Shown in pieces: positions 1-11,136 of a stretch of 64,000 bases of DNA. Origin of the DNA: Dermanyssus gallinae (Eukaryota > Arthropoda > Arachnida > Mesostigmata > Dermanyssidae); NCBI GenBank assembly GCA_003439945.1, contig QVRM01005491.1:1-64000 (forward strand), read 5' to 3'. The notes below the pieces were generated by a model. The model was not told the DNA's origin and searched no databases. It saw nothing but the letters and a program-made list of their open reading frames with translations. Made by a program: the position numbers and the translations under genes. Position 1 is the first letter of the stretch; the number at the start of each line of letters is the position of its first letter.

Positions 1-840
1 GAGCATCTGTGCCCGGCGCCGCGCGTGCTTGATGGACCGTGGCCCTACGACACTGACGGGTCCCACAGCCACACGAGCCCTAGTCTCGCTGTAAAAACTG
101 CCTAAAAGAAAATTCAATTCAATCCAAAGGCTTCTTTTAAACACAATATAGCACATTTCGGCACTAATATAAGCATTTCGTTATCCACCACCATTTAGAA
201 ACCGCCTCAATCGTACTCGTAGAACTTGCATTTCGCTAGCGGTGTTGGAAGGACCGTCTAGTTTCAAATCTTCAGCATAAACTTTTAAGTTATAGATTTA
301 GAAATAACTTTTTAAGATCTAATTGAATATGCAAGCTAAGAAGTGGCTTGAGGCTTGTTCCCTGGGGAACTCCAGAGGGGCACGTACACGACTCACTAAA
401 GCTATTGTTTACGTGAACGTAGAATCCTCTACGAGTAAGATAACTAGCAAATCCATAATAAGAGCGAGTATCGACATTCAGTACCTAAACTTTTGTACAA
501 ATTTCATATGGTTTACTGTGGTTTTATTAGTAGTTCTGTAGCGTCACAAAGCGAAATTGTTTCTAGAACTTCCTGGATATATTTCACAATTTCTACTGCC
601 TGGGAAAACACAATTTTCCAACTTCCATAAGCGGACGTTCCACGCTCCAGAGCGACTCATCGATTACATTTAAACAGAGTAGCAGCATCTAAGCACAACA
701 GTGAAACCCGTGACGTGGCTGGTGATTATGGTGAACATTCAAGAGTGTGAATAACTTTACTCCGTAAATAATTTTGACTACCACATAGGAACTTTTAAAA
801 TATAGTCCAGGTAAGGGCCGGCCAGTCGCTAAAGTGCCCG
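1..840. other. Unassigned intergenic or intronic sequence
   Basis: I see no conserved coding sequence, RNA gene or element end here. A 72-codon reading frame at 323-541 has no recognisable motif and I treat it as chance. The sequence is AT-rich after about position 100. It probably belongs to an intron or the upstream flank of the CD36-family gene whose exon lies at 4762-4993, but that is inference from position only. Confidence 0.4.
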
Positions 841-861
841 TCTAAACGCCGCGGCTACAGT

Positions 862-930
862 GGGTCAGCGGTTGAGTGGCGAACTACTGTGTCCAAGTCT
901 TGGGATCGAATCCTCGACATTGTTTTTTTT
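862..930 (+). repeat. tRNA-like unit (SINE head or tRNA pseudogene)
   Basis: A box A-like stretch (TCAGCGGTTGAGTGG, 864-878) is followed by a box B-like stretch (GGATCGAATCC, 903-913) and then a run of eight Ts at 923-930 that would end pol III transcription. The acceptor ends do not pair, so this is not a functional tRNA. It lies just upstream of the decayed LINE ORF1 that starts near 986 on the same strand, and could be either a separate SINE or part of that element's 5' region. Confidence 0.5.
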
Positions 931-985
931 AGTATTATTATTGATTTATTTTATTTGCGGCCGCTAACACCGTAACGGGCGCAAG

Positions 986-2130
986 ATGCCGGTCGAAAAC
1001 TCTCTGCCGCTAAAACCGCGCGAGACTGGACTACCGGTTCAGTCGGCAACAACACCAGCCGACACGCGTGGGGCGGGTGACCGTACAGTTCGTGCGGGAG
1101 GAGAAAAACGCGCAGCGTCGAGCCCAATTCAAGACGCGCGGATGAAATACGTGCGAGTATCGCAAGATGATCCGCCTGGTACAAGCGTGGATGCAAAACT
1201 GAGGTTAGCGATTAACCTCAGATCCACGAGGAGCAGCCTGACGACACACGATTCATCACAGTGGTTCGCGGTAGGAGGGCCGCGGGCGCCGAAGATTGTA
1301 GTAGCAAGGCGGGAAGCAGTAATATTCTCTGCTGACGAGGACAAGCTGCGGAATAATTCAATGAAGTCTGCGACTGTATTGCCAGCCATGTCAAGGGGAG
1401 TATTGAAGGGCCCCGTTTTACAAGGACTGGAGAGCTTGTCATTGTAGTGAAGGCCGAAGAAGATAGAGGCACCCTGCTTTCGTTACAAGAGCTGGCTGGT
1501 GTTAAGGTATCTGCCAGGATAAGTGGAGCGCGCTCGTCTGTGAAGGGTGAAATATCTGGTGTACACCCTTCTTTCTCAGAAGCAACATACTAGCTGCACA
1601 CAAATCGTCGGGAGTGACCGAGGTGGCTCGAGTAAAAACAAAAAAACCCGAAGAATAACGTCACTTTTACGGGCAACCATTACCCCGCTAGATTAAGTCG
1701 TATAGAGATGTTTAAGCGAGCCGCGCGTAACAATATCGAGAAACAACCAAACACTGCAGCCGTGCCCGCTTTGCGCCCCCGTCGAATACGTTCTAGCCTC
1801 TGAAAACTTCACGGAACGCAGTTGGTCGTCTGTTGTAAAGAACGTCATTAAAGTGAGTGACACTACCGCCACAAATCGAGAAGTCGATCCCGGAGCAAAT
1901 CGAGCAGAATCGTTCATTGCACAATAGAAGCGATTCAAACAGCAGTCACCAGCGTTATTAAAAAGCTGCTTTTTTCCTTGTTCCCCAGAGTCTCCGTAGA
2001 AGAGAAGTGACAAGGCGACTAAAATTATAGACAGCACTCCCCTTGAAATCTCAATACAAGAATCCATAAAACATCTCTGCGAGAAGCACTTCCGCGCGTC
2101 GTCGTATTGGCTTGGTGCAGAGTTAACCAA
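986..2130 (+). pseudogene. ORF1 remnant of APE-type LINE L1
   Basis: The first 153 codons (986-1447) are open and basic. Reading on across a frame break gives a conserved-looking stretch (VIVVKAEEDRGTLLSLQEL, about 1438-1495), then a segment like the nucleic-acid-binding half of LINE ORF1 proteins (VTEVARVK and nearby, about 1615-1640), and an arginine/serine-rich tail near 1890. Several stops and shifts break it. In related elements ORF1 packages element RNA. I infer this role from its position just upstream of the endonuclease/RT region at 2226-4610 and from its composition. The family is not recognised. Confidence 0.45.
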
Positions 2131-2225
2131 GAACGATAAACCTCGAGACGGATTGTGACTGCCTTACACAACAATTACTGACGTCCTAGCATCAACGAAA
2201 CCTCAATCTAGTCAAAACAAAAAGT

Positions 2226-4680
2226 CGACAATTAGATTCTTTCAGTGGAACTGTGAAGGTATTAAATCGAGTTTATTACTTCACTTAACGAATCAACTCG
2301 ACGTGTTAGTTATTACCGAGACCTGGGCCGCCAAGCCCACAGTCATCCCCGATTGGCGTGTAGCGGAGTGTCTAGGTACCCAGTCAGGAGGACCAGGTCG
2401 AACGAGTGGAGGAGGAGTTGCTGTCATATATAATAGTAAACTTCCTGGAATTCATCCCTGCTACAGTTAAGACAACTGCGTAATCCTTACGGGAGACACA
2501 ATAAACGTTATTGCAGCCTATTCTAGTCCATCGGAGGATACCGAAATTCTGCTGGAGAAACTAATAGCGTGTCTAGATATGGTAGACTTGCAGAAAATAA
2601 CGGTACTCTGCGGCGATCTCAACTGTCCACTTAAAAAGGCAAAACACCCAAGAACAGTGTCACTGTTGAACGTACTGGCGTCTCGGAGCATGTGGGTTGT
2701 ATCCACAGCTGATGACTCGAGAAGGACAATCGACAATAGATATATTTGCTACAATTGCTGATCCGCGTAACGTGGAATATAGAGGAATACAACGGGCTTG
2801 AAGTGCTTGGAGTGAAGTGGCATTTACCAGTTGCAATGAATATCTCACATAGCCTGCAAACTTTCTACAGCATGCGGCCTTCTCTGAGTCGTACTCTCGA
2901 CATCACACGACTGAAAACCGTTGCTCGAAGTGTTCTTCCTGTTCTAGTCCTGATCGACGTAAAGTCATATGCTTGCAGGCTCCGTACCATCATTACCGGT
3001 AGCACCCGGCCAAAACGAGCTCGTGGTAAGTTTGTCTCACGATACAATCAGCAGTGCCGCTCCTTCAAGCACTACATGGTGCAAGCATACATCCTTGCTG
3101 GTACACGCCCTGAGATGATGCCCCTTTACACTCAACTAAGCCGCGCGTACAAGAAAGTGGTGAAGGAAGCTATAAAGGAGCATGAAAAGCGAAGTGAGTA
3201 CAAGTTACTGGTCGAGGCACACCAGTCACCACACAAATGGTTGCGTGCCGATAGACGCGCCACTGCATGTCCAATACAGCCTGAGAAGTTAAACGAGCAC
3301 TTCCGTAAAATATTTGCCGGTGCGGTAACCATCCCGAGCGATGCCCTCAGATTTGATCTAGTGGTAAACGAACATCTTCGGCAGGCCACGTTGTTAGTGC
3401 CGTGTTTCACTGCTCTATATAATGAAGTGCTTAAAACATCCCAATTACCCGTGGAATGGAGGACCAGTCTTCTTAGTATCATTACTAAGGGAAAGGGAGA
3501 CCCGCTGGCTCCATGATCTTACCGAGGAATAACGAAAAAGAGCGTAATATATAAGCTTCTGTCCGCCATCTTAACCCGTCGCTTAAAAGTATTTTTAGAA
3601 ACTACCGGGGCACTTCCTGAGCAGCAACACGGATTCAGAAAAGGCAGATCAACAATGTCTCCGTGCGCCGTGCTTCTAAACTCGATGAATCATACAGTTC
3701 GTGTTAGGGGGAATTATCTATTCGTCGTGTTCGTGGACTTCAAGGCGACTTTTGATACGGCCTCGCGAACGACCATCCTTGATAAGCTGGCACGCTGTGA
3801 AGTCCCACTGAGCATGCTAGAGCTTCTAAAAAGATCTTGCAAGAGGGACTGGTAATAATAGACGATGGGGTTGCTGAGCACGCGCCGATCACCCAGACCA
3901 CCGGTGTTGCTCAGGGTGATAACCTGAGTCCTCTGTTGTTCTCAATGTTGGTAAACGATCTCCCGACGAAAATACATAGTCGGCATTCACAAGTGGAAAT
4001 GCTTATGTATGCCGATGATTTAGTATTGTTCTCACAAAGTCGCGTTCACTTGCAGCAGTCGCTTGTAACTCTACAGGGTTATGCAAACCGGAACAAATTG
4101 GAGATCAATGCGAGCAAGACAGAAGCGAAGAAATTCCGACGAGGAGGAAGACTGGCCAAAAGCGATGAGCTCCGACTGAATTCAGAAATAGTCGAAATCG
4201 TTCCATACTTTCCCTACCTAGGGGTCGTATTTTCTTCACGTGGCACAAGCTTCTTCAGGCATGTTGAAGAAAGAGTCCGAAGATGTACAACCTGCCGAAG
4301 ACGACGGTTTTTAGAGAACACGTCGTAGACTGGGAAAATAATATGGCCGACATCGACCCGCTGTTTTATGAAACGAGAGCAATGACGTCGTATTTGTGGA
4401 GAGCCTGTAGTTATGAGAACCGGCATCTAATCACCCGATTTGCCGTCCACGGCTTCCATCTGAAGATCTGTGCGCGCGAGAAGTTTCATGAAATCTCAGC
4501 GAAGTGTATGTGTAAACTTTGTGGCTGTCCGTGTGATCTATATCACCTTCAGCGTTGTGAAAGAGCAATTCCGCTGTCTCAACTCTGGAAATGCGATGTC
4601 TATGATGTATAACCGTAAACCAATCATTGGTTAATGAAATGACTACTACTGTTTATATCATGATAACACTTGAATAAAGC
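2226..4680 (+). pseudogene. ORF2 of L1: APE endonuclease plus reverse transcriptase, decayed
   Basis: The endonuclease start (FFQWNCEGIKSSLLL, near 2238) and its ITETW motif (near 2310) are visible, as is CGDLNCP near 2610. These are hallmarks of apurinic-type LINE endonucleases. The RT follows: YRGITKKSVIYKLLSAIL near 3520, GFRKGRSTMSPCAVLL near 3630, FVDFKATFDTA (motif A) near 3735, GVAQGDNLSPLLFS (motif B) near 3905 and MYADDLVLF (catalytic box, intact) near 4008. A cysteine-rich tail (CMCKLCGCPCDLYHLQRC) lies near 4505-4560. At least four frameshifts or stops disrupt it. An AATAAA-like signal lies near 4673. L3 at 50275-52080 is the same type, and a further 3' fragment lies at 58085-58300. 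Closest in style to CR1/Daphne-like LINEs; the exact clade is not fixed. Confidence 0.8.
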
Positions 4681-4761
4681 TGATTGTTTATCCGCTAATG
4701 AAGCCCGTTAGTTTCCTGGCGGTTTAGCAATTATCATGTATTTATTCTTTCTAAATTGCAG

Positions 4762-4993
4762 TTGCTGTAGTTGTTCTCATAGCTGCGGACATCGGTTTAT
4801 TTCTCTGGACTCTGGAAGAAATACGTCGGGAACGGCCTGGACCTTTAGTTGTAAATTCTACAATCGGAAGGATATTTGTTAAGCCCCCAATTTACTCGTA
4901 TCAATCGCTCTACGTATTCAACTTAACCAATCATAAAGCCTTTGTGGCTGGAAAACTACCTATTGTGCATGAGATCGGTCCTTATGTGTACAG
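4762..4993 (+). CDS. CD36/scavenger receptor class B family protein, one internal exon
   Basis: The 232-nt exon is bounded by a pyrimidine-rich acceptor ending CAG (4759-4761) and a donor GTAAGA (4994-4999). Read in the phase that leaves two bases at each end, it gives 76 uninterrupted codons. The start is hydrophobic (AVVVLIAADIGLFLW), like the end of the N-terminal membrane segment. PPIYSYQSLYVFNLTN and GKLPIVHEIGPYVYR follow. These are the family landmarks, the Y/F-x-F-N-x-T-N strand and the GPYVYR box. CD36 relatives (SR-B, LIMP-2, croquemort, SNMP) are two-pass membrane proteins that bind lipids and lipoproteins or bacterial ligands. NSTIG and NLTN are possible glycosylation sites. The upstream intron is phase 1 and the downstream intron phase 2. 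I could not find the neighbouring exons; LINEs fill both sides. Which family member it is cannot be told from one exon. Confidence 0.88.
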
Positions 4994-5133
4994 GTAAGAT
5001 TACTGCGGTACACTTATTTTTAAGATGTATTTTATAAGGAATGTGCCACAATAATACACATTAATACAGTAACCGTTCGCCGGTTTGCGCCTTGATGCGT
5101 CCCAGGTGAGGCATAACAAACCATCTCTATCAA

Positions 5134-5161
5134 ATTATTATTATTATTATTATTATTATTA
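5134..5161. repeat. (ATT)n tract, 3' tail of the minus-strand CR1/L2-like element
   Basis: A run of about nine ATT units lies directly at the 3' side of the minus-strand LINE that fills 5162-8760. Read on the element's strand it is (AAT)n. CR1/L2-type LINEs usually end in such short tandem tails rather than poly-A, which supports the family call and marks the 3' boundary. Confidence 0.7.
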
Positions 5162-5349
5162 CGCTTTATTCAAGGAAATGTTTAGTCTGTTAACATCAAG
5201 TTACCATGGAGTTGGCGGGTTACTCTCCAAGGGAACATATTGTTTAGTGTTTGCTTTGTCGCTACAAACTTTGGAAGAATGTTCTTCTCACGACGCGTCG
5301 TCGTATGAATGATAGTGAACATCTTTAACATCAGATCGGTATAATTTTT

Positions 5350-7858
5350 CTAAATATTTGCGAGGGTATCACAGTAAATCTTACGCAGCCTTTCCAATAT
5401 GTGTGGAATCTGGACGTCATCGCTTGGAATTCCACACTTATATGCAATCTTTCGTCGGTATTTGCTGCATAACTTGTCTAGGAGCCTCTGATCATTTTTC
5501 AGCCATGGATTCCAGACTGGGGCTGCATATGTTATGATCGGCAGTACGTACACCTCAAATAGTTTTGAGTATATATGTGGATCTCTAAGCATGAATGAAC
5601 GTGTTCCATCCAGTTCTCTCTCTGTGTTGCTTTTAAAATAATGTCTGTTATGTGTTTGGTGTACTTCATATTAATTACACCAAGGTCTTTGATCAGTTTT
5701 TTCGAGGCAAGGGAATGGCCACCGATTGTGTAACTGTTCTCTGCATTTCCGTGACCAAAATGAAGTACAACGCAATTTGTCACGGATAGTTTCAGATCTA
5801 GCGAAACGGACCACTTATAGAAATTGTTTACCGTATCCTGCAGTTTTTGGCAGTCCTCGGCCGAGTCCGCTTTTCCGTATATTTTAACGTCATCCGCATG
5901 GATCGCATAGAGATTATATTGCACGTTTTCGGGAATAATACTCTTTAGCGAATTGATGTAAAGAATAAACATTACTGGCCCAAGAATGGTACCTTGAGGG
6001 CAACCAGAGGTGGCATAAGCCTTCTCTGACAGTGTATTATGAACACGTACATGGAAGGTCCGTTCACGTAGGAAATCATTTATCCACGCAACTATTTTGG
6101 TGCCCACTCCAAATTTAGGCAGTCACTCCAGTAGTTTATTATGCGTTACAATTTCAAAAGCAGACTTAATATCAAAGTATATAACATCAAAACACCTTGA
6201 TGCGTGAACATGTTCCGCCCAGTCAAACTGCGTCTCCAAGAGTTGAAGTGTGCAGCTTCTACCAGGACGATAAGCAAATTGTTCTTTAGTGATCAGTCCT
6301 TGCTTGTCAGCGTTTTGATATATAGCCATAGAAATTAGACTTTCTAACAGTTTACAGGCTATAACAGTGAGCGAGATCGGTCGCTTATTCTTGGGGTTTG
6401 ACTTATTTCCCCGCTTGTGTACAGGGCTAACAATCGCCGTTCTAAAAATCTCTGGTACAATCGAATCTTCCAGCGATCGACGAAGTATTAAGCTTAAGGG
6501 GTGGCATATCGAGATTCCAAGCTGTTTGTACACGATTGACGGCACTCCATCAGGAGTATCGCTTGTCTTAGATTTCAGGCCCCTTAGGTGCTTCAGCAGG
6601 TTTTCAGATGTGACGTCAACATCATTCACGACCACTAAGTCGTCATAACCACCCGGAGCATGCGTAACTCCAGAATCTCGCAGACGTAGCTCATAATTCG
6701 ATGGATAGTTTGTGCGAATATGTTTTTAATAAACTCTGCTTTTTCATATTCATCAGAAGCTAGTGAACCATTGGGTCGCATAATCGACGCCAGATAGTCA
6801 CGAACTGAGATTCGTTTGCGGACGTATCTGTGGATTGAGTTTACATCGCTGTTTCGAATAATGTTGCATGCTTTGTTGAGCATTTTCTGAAGCTGGCCAA
6901 TGTTGTGCTCATTAACCTCGCGATCAAGAGCTGTTTGAAGAGCACGGACATGTCTGTCAATTGACGATGTTCGGCAGGTTCGCTGTGGCACATGTAGTTG
7001 GATAAGAAAGTGCACATACTCGATAAATTTGGTGTACATCGAGTCTACGGAGAGGCAACCTTGAAAAAATCTGGTTCAATCAGTGAGGTCAAGATTTAGC
7101 TTCATGGCATCATAATTCCCTTTTTTAAAATCCAACTTGGCTATTGACGTTTGTTTGGGGCGCTTGCAGTCCGTTATGACGAACTCCACCGTACGATGAT
7201 CAAAGGACAGGTGGTTTGGCCGCACAGCAACTTCGTCCAACGAATCATCGTTGCAGAGGACAATGTCTAGTAGAGAATCACGTTGACTGCCAACACGTGT
7301 TGCTTCTGTAACATGTTGTTGGAGTCCGTACTCGACGCAAAAGTTCAGAAGTATGACCTCTTTTGAATTCTCGTGTGAGGGTCGTAGCACGCTGAGCGTC
7401 TCCCAATTTATTTCTGGCTGATTGAAATCTCCGGTGAGTAAAACTGTATGGTCACATTCCATTACTAATGATAGCTCTTGTGTTAAAACGTCAATTTTAG
7501 TTCTTAATGTGTCATGTGTGCCAGTAGGCGAGAAATACGTTGTTATCCGCACTTTGCGGTCATTAAAGATGGCATCACACGCCACAAATTCGGAGTAAAA
7601 ATGATGTACGTCAACTTCAGAACAGGCCAGCTCACTTTGGACGAGTATTAAAACTCCACCGCCCCGTGAATCACGGTCCTTTCTAAAGACATAAAATTGT
7701 CCCCCACCGCCAATTTCGGCCGAACAAACCGATAGTTCAATGAGCCATGTCTCTGTTATCATTGCTACATCTATACTCCTATCTTTTATATAACTATGTA
7801 GAGTTTCAAGAGCACCAGGCTTTACAACTGATCGAGCGTTGAGGTAAATACATCTCAA
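5350..7858 (-). pseudogene. ORF2 of CR1/L2-like LINE: APE endonuclease plus RT, lightly broken
   Basis: Endonuclease: the frame 7858-7076 opens with IYLNARSVVKPGALETLHSY, followed by MITETWL, GGGVLILVQ, VLLTGDFNQPEINW and LSFDHRTVEFVI, the full APE motif set. RT: 6635-6123 carries KTSDTPDGVPSIVYKQLG, RPISLTVIACKLLESLI and FDVIYFDIKSAFEIVTHNKLL (motif A; quoted in part). The frame 6107-5532 carries SGCPQGTILGPVMFILYIN (motif B) and an IHADDVKIYG catalytic box in which the usual Tyr is His. The C-terminal piece 5592-5350 continues with VLPIITYAAPVWNPW. Breaks fall near 7060, 6640, 6115 and 5590. ORF1 is at 7937-8716 and the tail is (AAT)n. The element sits downstream of the CD36-family exon in antisense, probably in its intron. 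Confidence 0.85.
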
Positions 7859-7936
7859 TTTGTTCTGTATAGTGTGTTTACCGAAATACTGGGAAATGGC
7901 TTTCTGTACAGAATATAAAGTTCGGCCACCGGCGAG

Positions 7937-8716
7937 TCATGCTTTTGGGAAATTTTCCAACACCATATCAGGCCGCAGATGGCCGCGGAAGAAAGAAAGT
8001 CGGGTGTCGTCCTCCCAGAGCTCATCTTGAATGAGATTCTCATAGTCTACGTCTGCGACTTCGACGTAGAACTTGTGATCACCGCCACGTGATCGAAGAC
8101 GTTTGACTGATACGGGATGAATATGGCCATGTGTATTGAGATGATTATAGAGTTTCTCAGCAGAGACACTGGAACACATGTTAGAGATAAAGATCCGCCG
8201 GGTGCTGATTCGAGCCCTTACGGTTGGTAGCGGTTGGAACTCAGTATGGAACTCAGCTGGAGTACTTTTTCGACTTACAGTCTTAATCAAAGTGCTTTTA
8301 GACTCAGCCGCTGTAGATCGCTTATGTATGTCTTTCTTGGTCTTCGTTTCAGGACGGGTATGCAATTGCCTATCTTTCTTTCTAGGAACCCCGTGCTTTA
8401 TATCTGTTCCAATACGAACCCGGGAAATAAAACGATCGTCAGAACGAGCACGGGATTTTCTTGCTGGTTGAGTTTCAAGCTGTAACAGGCGAGCATGTAG
8501 CTTCGCGTTCGTTACACATAGCGTATCGACCGATTTCCTGAGATTTTTGTTTTCCGAAGATAACTCAATTAATATTTCTTTCATATTTCGTACTTCCAGT
8601 AGTAACTGCTTCAGCAGCGCTGCGTTTGAATTTCTCACGCGCGCCCGCATCAGCTGATGCATCACCTGTTTCCATATCCGACTCAGGGACCGATGTCTAG
8701 TTTTTTCACATTTCAC
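7937..8716 (-). CDS. ORF1 of CR1/L2-like LINE (coiled coil plus RRM-like domain)
   Basis: This is an open 259-residue frame. Residues about 30-85 look like a leucine-rich coiled coil (LLKQLLLEVRNMKEILIEL and following), as in trimerising LINE ORF1 proteins. A basic serine-rich linker follows. The last 90 residues (RRIFISNMCSSVSAEKLYN, then VKRLRSRGGDHKFYVEV and ELWEDDTRLSFFRGHL) match the pattern of the RNA-binding domain in CR1/L2 ORF1 proteins. It would coat element RNA. ORF2 follows after about 80 bases on the same strand (7858 downward), the usual arrangement. The frame is uninterrupted, so this element is younger than L1. The 5' end of the element is probably near 8760. Confidence 0.75.
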   Translation of the reverse strand: MKCEKTRHRSLSRIWKQVMHQLMRARVRNSNAALLKQLLLEVRNMKEILIELSSENKNLRKSVDTLCVTNAKLHARLLQLETQPARKSRARSDDRFISRVRIGTDIKHGVPRKKDRQLHTRPETKTKKDIHKRSTAAESKSTLIKTVSRKSTPAEFHTEFQPLPTVRARISTRRIFISNMCSSVSAEKLYNHLNTHGHIHPVSVKRLRSRGGDHKFYVEVADVDYENLIQDELWEDDTRLSFFRGHLRPDMVLENFPKA

Positions 8717-8821
8717 GGTGTCTAGTTTAGTACGATCCTTAACATCGTTGACAGAGAGTTTCGTGCAGGACTGAAATACTCTACTATACGATTACATTTG
8801 ACTTACGACTGTAACAACCGA

Positions 8822-8893
8822 GCAAAATGGCTTAGTGGCAAAGCCTTTGCCTTGCATTCGGGAGGACTGGGTTCGAGACCCAGACCGGCCACT
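8822..8893 (+). repeat. tRNA-derived SINE head
   Basis: Box A (TGGCTTAGTGG, 8828-8838) and box B (GGTTCGAGACC, 8870-8880) fit the pol III consensus and are spaced as in tRNAs. The acceptor ends do not pair, so this is a tRNA-derived SINE or pseudogene rather than a working tRNA. An unrelated AT-rich body follows to about 9030. It lies about 100 bases from the start of the CR1/L2-like element, in the opposite orientation. Confidence 0.6.
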
Positions 8894-9164
8894 CTTAAAT
8901 TGGTTTGCATGGTTTCCAATTTAGACAAGGTAAACGCCGGAGTGGATTAAAATTAGCCATGACATGAATAAACCGTACACGAGCAATTGCCTTACGGAAA
9001 ATCTAATATAAAAAAGTTTAAAAAATAACAAATCTTAACACCTGAGACACCTTAGTTTGGACCCTCCACGATTTTTTTAATATATCCATATTAATGCATT
9101 TTAATGTTTAACACAAATTGCTTTTACACAAAAAATCTGGGATTTATTAGTAAACGAAACGAGA

Positions 9165-9645
9165 AGGATGTGGGAAGGAGGGCTCAAGTTATCAAAAAAG
9201 TTAAAAGGGAGAAAACGATAAGATTGGGGCATGAAGAATTGGACGCCATCCTCAGAGGCTCACCGAGCCACTCACTTTGCCTGCTCATCCCGGACATAAA
9301 AAAGTGGATAGACCGCCCGGCGGGAGAAATTAACGCTTGGCAGGTACAGAAGAGAACGGATAGCGCTTAAGACATCAACAGATGACGTGGCTTGTAGTCA
9401 AACGGGTTCGCAGACGTTGGGACAAGCACGTCGGACCGGTGGGCGAGCCCGTGAGTGACCTCGGTCATGATTGTTGTTCTATGGATATCTGGGCCATTAG
9501 AGAGTGAAGTTTAAGGGAGGAGGTGTGTTTAGTAGGTAAGGGTCTTGGCGGATCAACATCCAACTGCTAGGGTCAAGTCCCACATTGCTCGAGAGGGGAA
9601 CACCTCGCACTTGTAGCGTGCGTAAAAGCAATCACCCTCCTCCAC
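9165..9645 (+). mobile_element. R1-E: 5'-truncated, internally deleted R1-like LINE fragment
   Basis: The fragment encodes the C-terminal part of an R1-like ORF2 (LLIPDIKKWIDRPAGEI near 9276) and the 3' end that closes with CACCCTCCTCCAC at 9634-9646. The same 3' end, inverted, begins R1-B at 27996. Compared with R1-B, the segment between the Arg-Pro-Ala-Gly-Glu region and the GCAGGTACAGAAGAG region (about 330 bases, 28325-28660 in R1-B) is missing, joined near 9340. The flank after the 3' end shows no (TA)n here, unlike other R1-like copies in this window. Confidence 0.75.
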
Positions 9646-9788
9646 AAATTGCTTTCAGCTCTCAGAAAATAATAAAATAGTAACCAATGTATGTTTTCTC
9701 TAATAACAAATCTGAATGATCTGAGCTATTGCGACATTTTGTGCAATACATATATAATCTAAAAATTCATTTAATTATACTATATATA

Positions 9789-10778
9789 CAGGGTCATTCA
9801 CGGAGTATTGTACTTCTTTCGAGGTTTGATAGAACTCGGCAAGAAAATAAGTTTTTCCTATGGAGGGAAGACGCGGAAACGTCTTGTTTAGGAGATAGAG
9901 TGAAGTTTATAAAAGTAGTTTTTCTGCCTTTTTTCTCCTACATAGTTGTGCGAAATCTACGCTTGCGGGAAAACTAGTCAACGCATGAAGGAACCAATTA
10001 CACCGGCGTGTTCGGAGGAAAATTTTGGACAACGGAAGACACATCACTAGCGTTACGTAGTTGTCAAGTCAATACAATACAATCCATATTTCATCCGCTT
10101 TTGATAGCTATATCAAAAGCGAAGGCATGCATATTTTCATAAGGCGTATGAGAAAGTTAGGTACATATTTAGAGGTTTAGTAGAACTCAGCAAGAGAATA
10201 ATTTTTCCTAGTGGAAGGAGGGGGCGGAAACGTCTTGGCAAATTTTAACGGTTCTGAACGTGAAAACTTGCACGTAAAACATAACAACTATGACTGTTGA
10301 AAACGCTTAGTTACTTGACAACTACGTCACGCAGCACCATCACCTTGGTACGAAAATGATGGGCATTAAATTTGCTATTGCGTGAGAGTGGTCTTTTGAA
10401 CGTACATTTTTGGTCGCAATAAAAACATTTTACGATTTTTCACGAAAAAGCGTTAACGTAAAATATCGACCTTTTATGACTTTCCTTAATTGGATATTCG
10501 CTTTTTGCTACGCAAGCTAATCTTTTCCGTTGTGCAGAATTTTCCTCCGAACACGCCGGTGTAATCGGTTCCTTCATGCGTTGACTGGTTCTCCCGCAAA
10601 CGTAGATTTCGCACAACTATGTAGGAGAAAAGAGGAAGAAAAACTACTTTTATAAACTCTCTATCACTCTCTATCCTAAACAAGACGTTTCCGCGTCTTC
10701 CCTCCATAAGGAAAACTTATTTTCTTGCCGAGTTCTATCAAACCTTGAAAGAAGCACAATACTCCCTGAATGGCCCTG
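9789..10778. mobile_element. F1: long-inverted-repeat (palindromic) DNA element, about 1 kb
   Basis: The left end CAGGGTCATTCACGGAGT (9789) is mirrored by the right end ACTCCCTGAATGGCCCTG (ending 10778), and TA flanks both. About 250 bases of each arm are inverted copies of each other (9789-10040 and 10530-10778). Further inverted pairs lie inside, for example 10053-10071 with 10313-10331. No long open frame with transposase motifs is present, so it is non-autonomous. TA flanks and ends starting CAGGG suggest mobilisation by a Tc1/mariner-type transposase, which is inference. F2 at 31369-32463 is a diverged relative. Confidence 0.8.
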
Positions 10779-11047
10779 TATATATATATGGCATTTATAC
10801 TCTTCTAAAATATAATAAATTGGTTTATTATTATTAGATTATATAATATTATATATATGTCATCTATAACTAACATATATATATATATAGACTGTATATA
10901 TTATAGATAATATATATATAGTTATATCTAAATATAATATACTATATCTCATCTATAGTTATATATATATATCTATCTAGCTATCCTCTTCCTCTTTCTA
11001 TATCTCTCTATCTTTCTCTTACTCTTTTAATATCTATATATATATAT

Positions 11048-11094
11048 ATCTCCGCTCTTACACTCCTGCCGCCCGCAGAGGTTACGCGCGGACA
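11048..11094 (-). repeat. U repeat, short copy inside (TA)n
   Basis: About 45 bases (CTTACACTCCTGCCGCCC and following, to GCGCGGACATT) lie between two (TA)n tracts. They match the start of the longer U copy at 11137. The shared end faces (TA)n in both, and the other end is cut at a different point, as expected of a 5'-truncated retroposed copy. Confidence 0.55.
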
Positions 11095-11136
11095 TTTATA
11101 TATATATATATATATATATGCATATGTATATATAGC

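Noticed and set aside
10486..10707. Short frames in F1 and the matching ones in F2 (31444-31716, 32451-32173) with shared protein sequence
   Set aside because: They look conserved because the two arms are inverted copies and F1 and F2 are related. There is no transposase motif and no evidence of translation.
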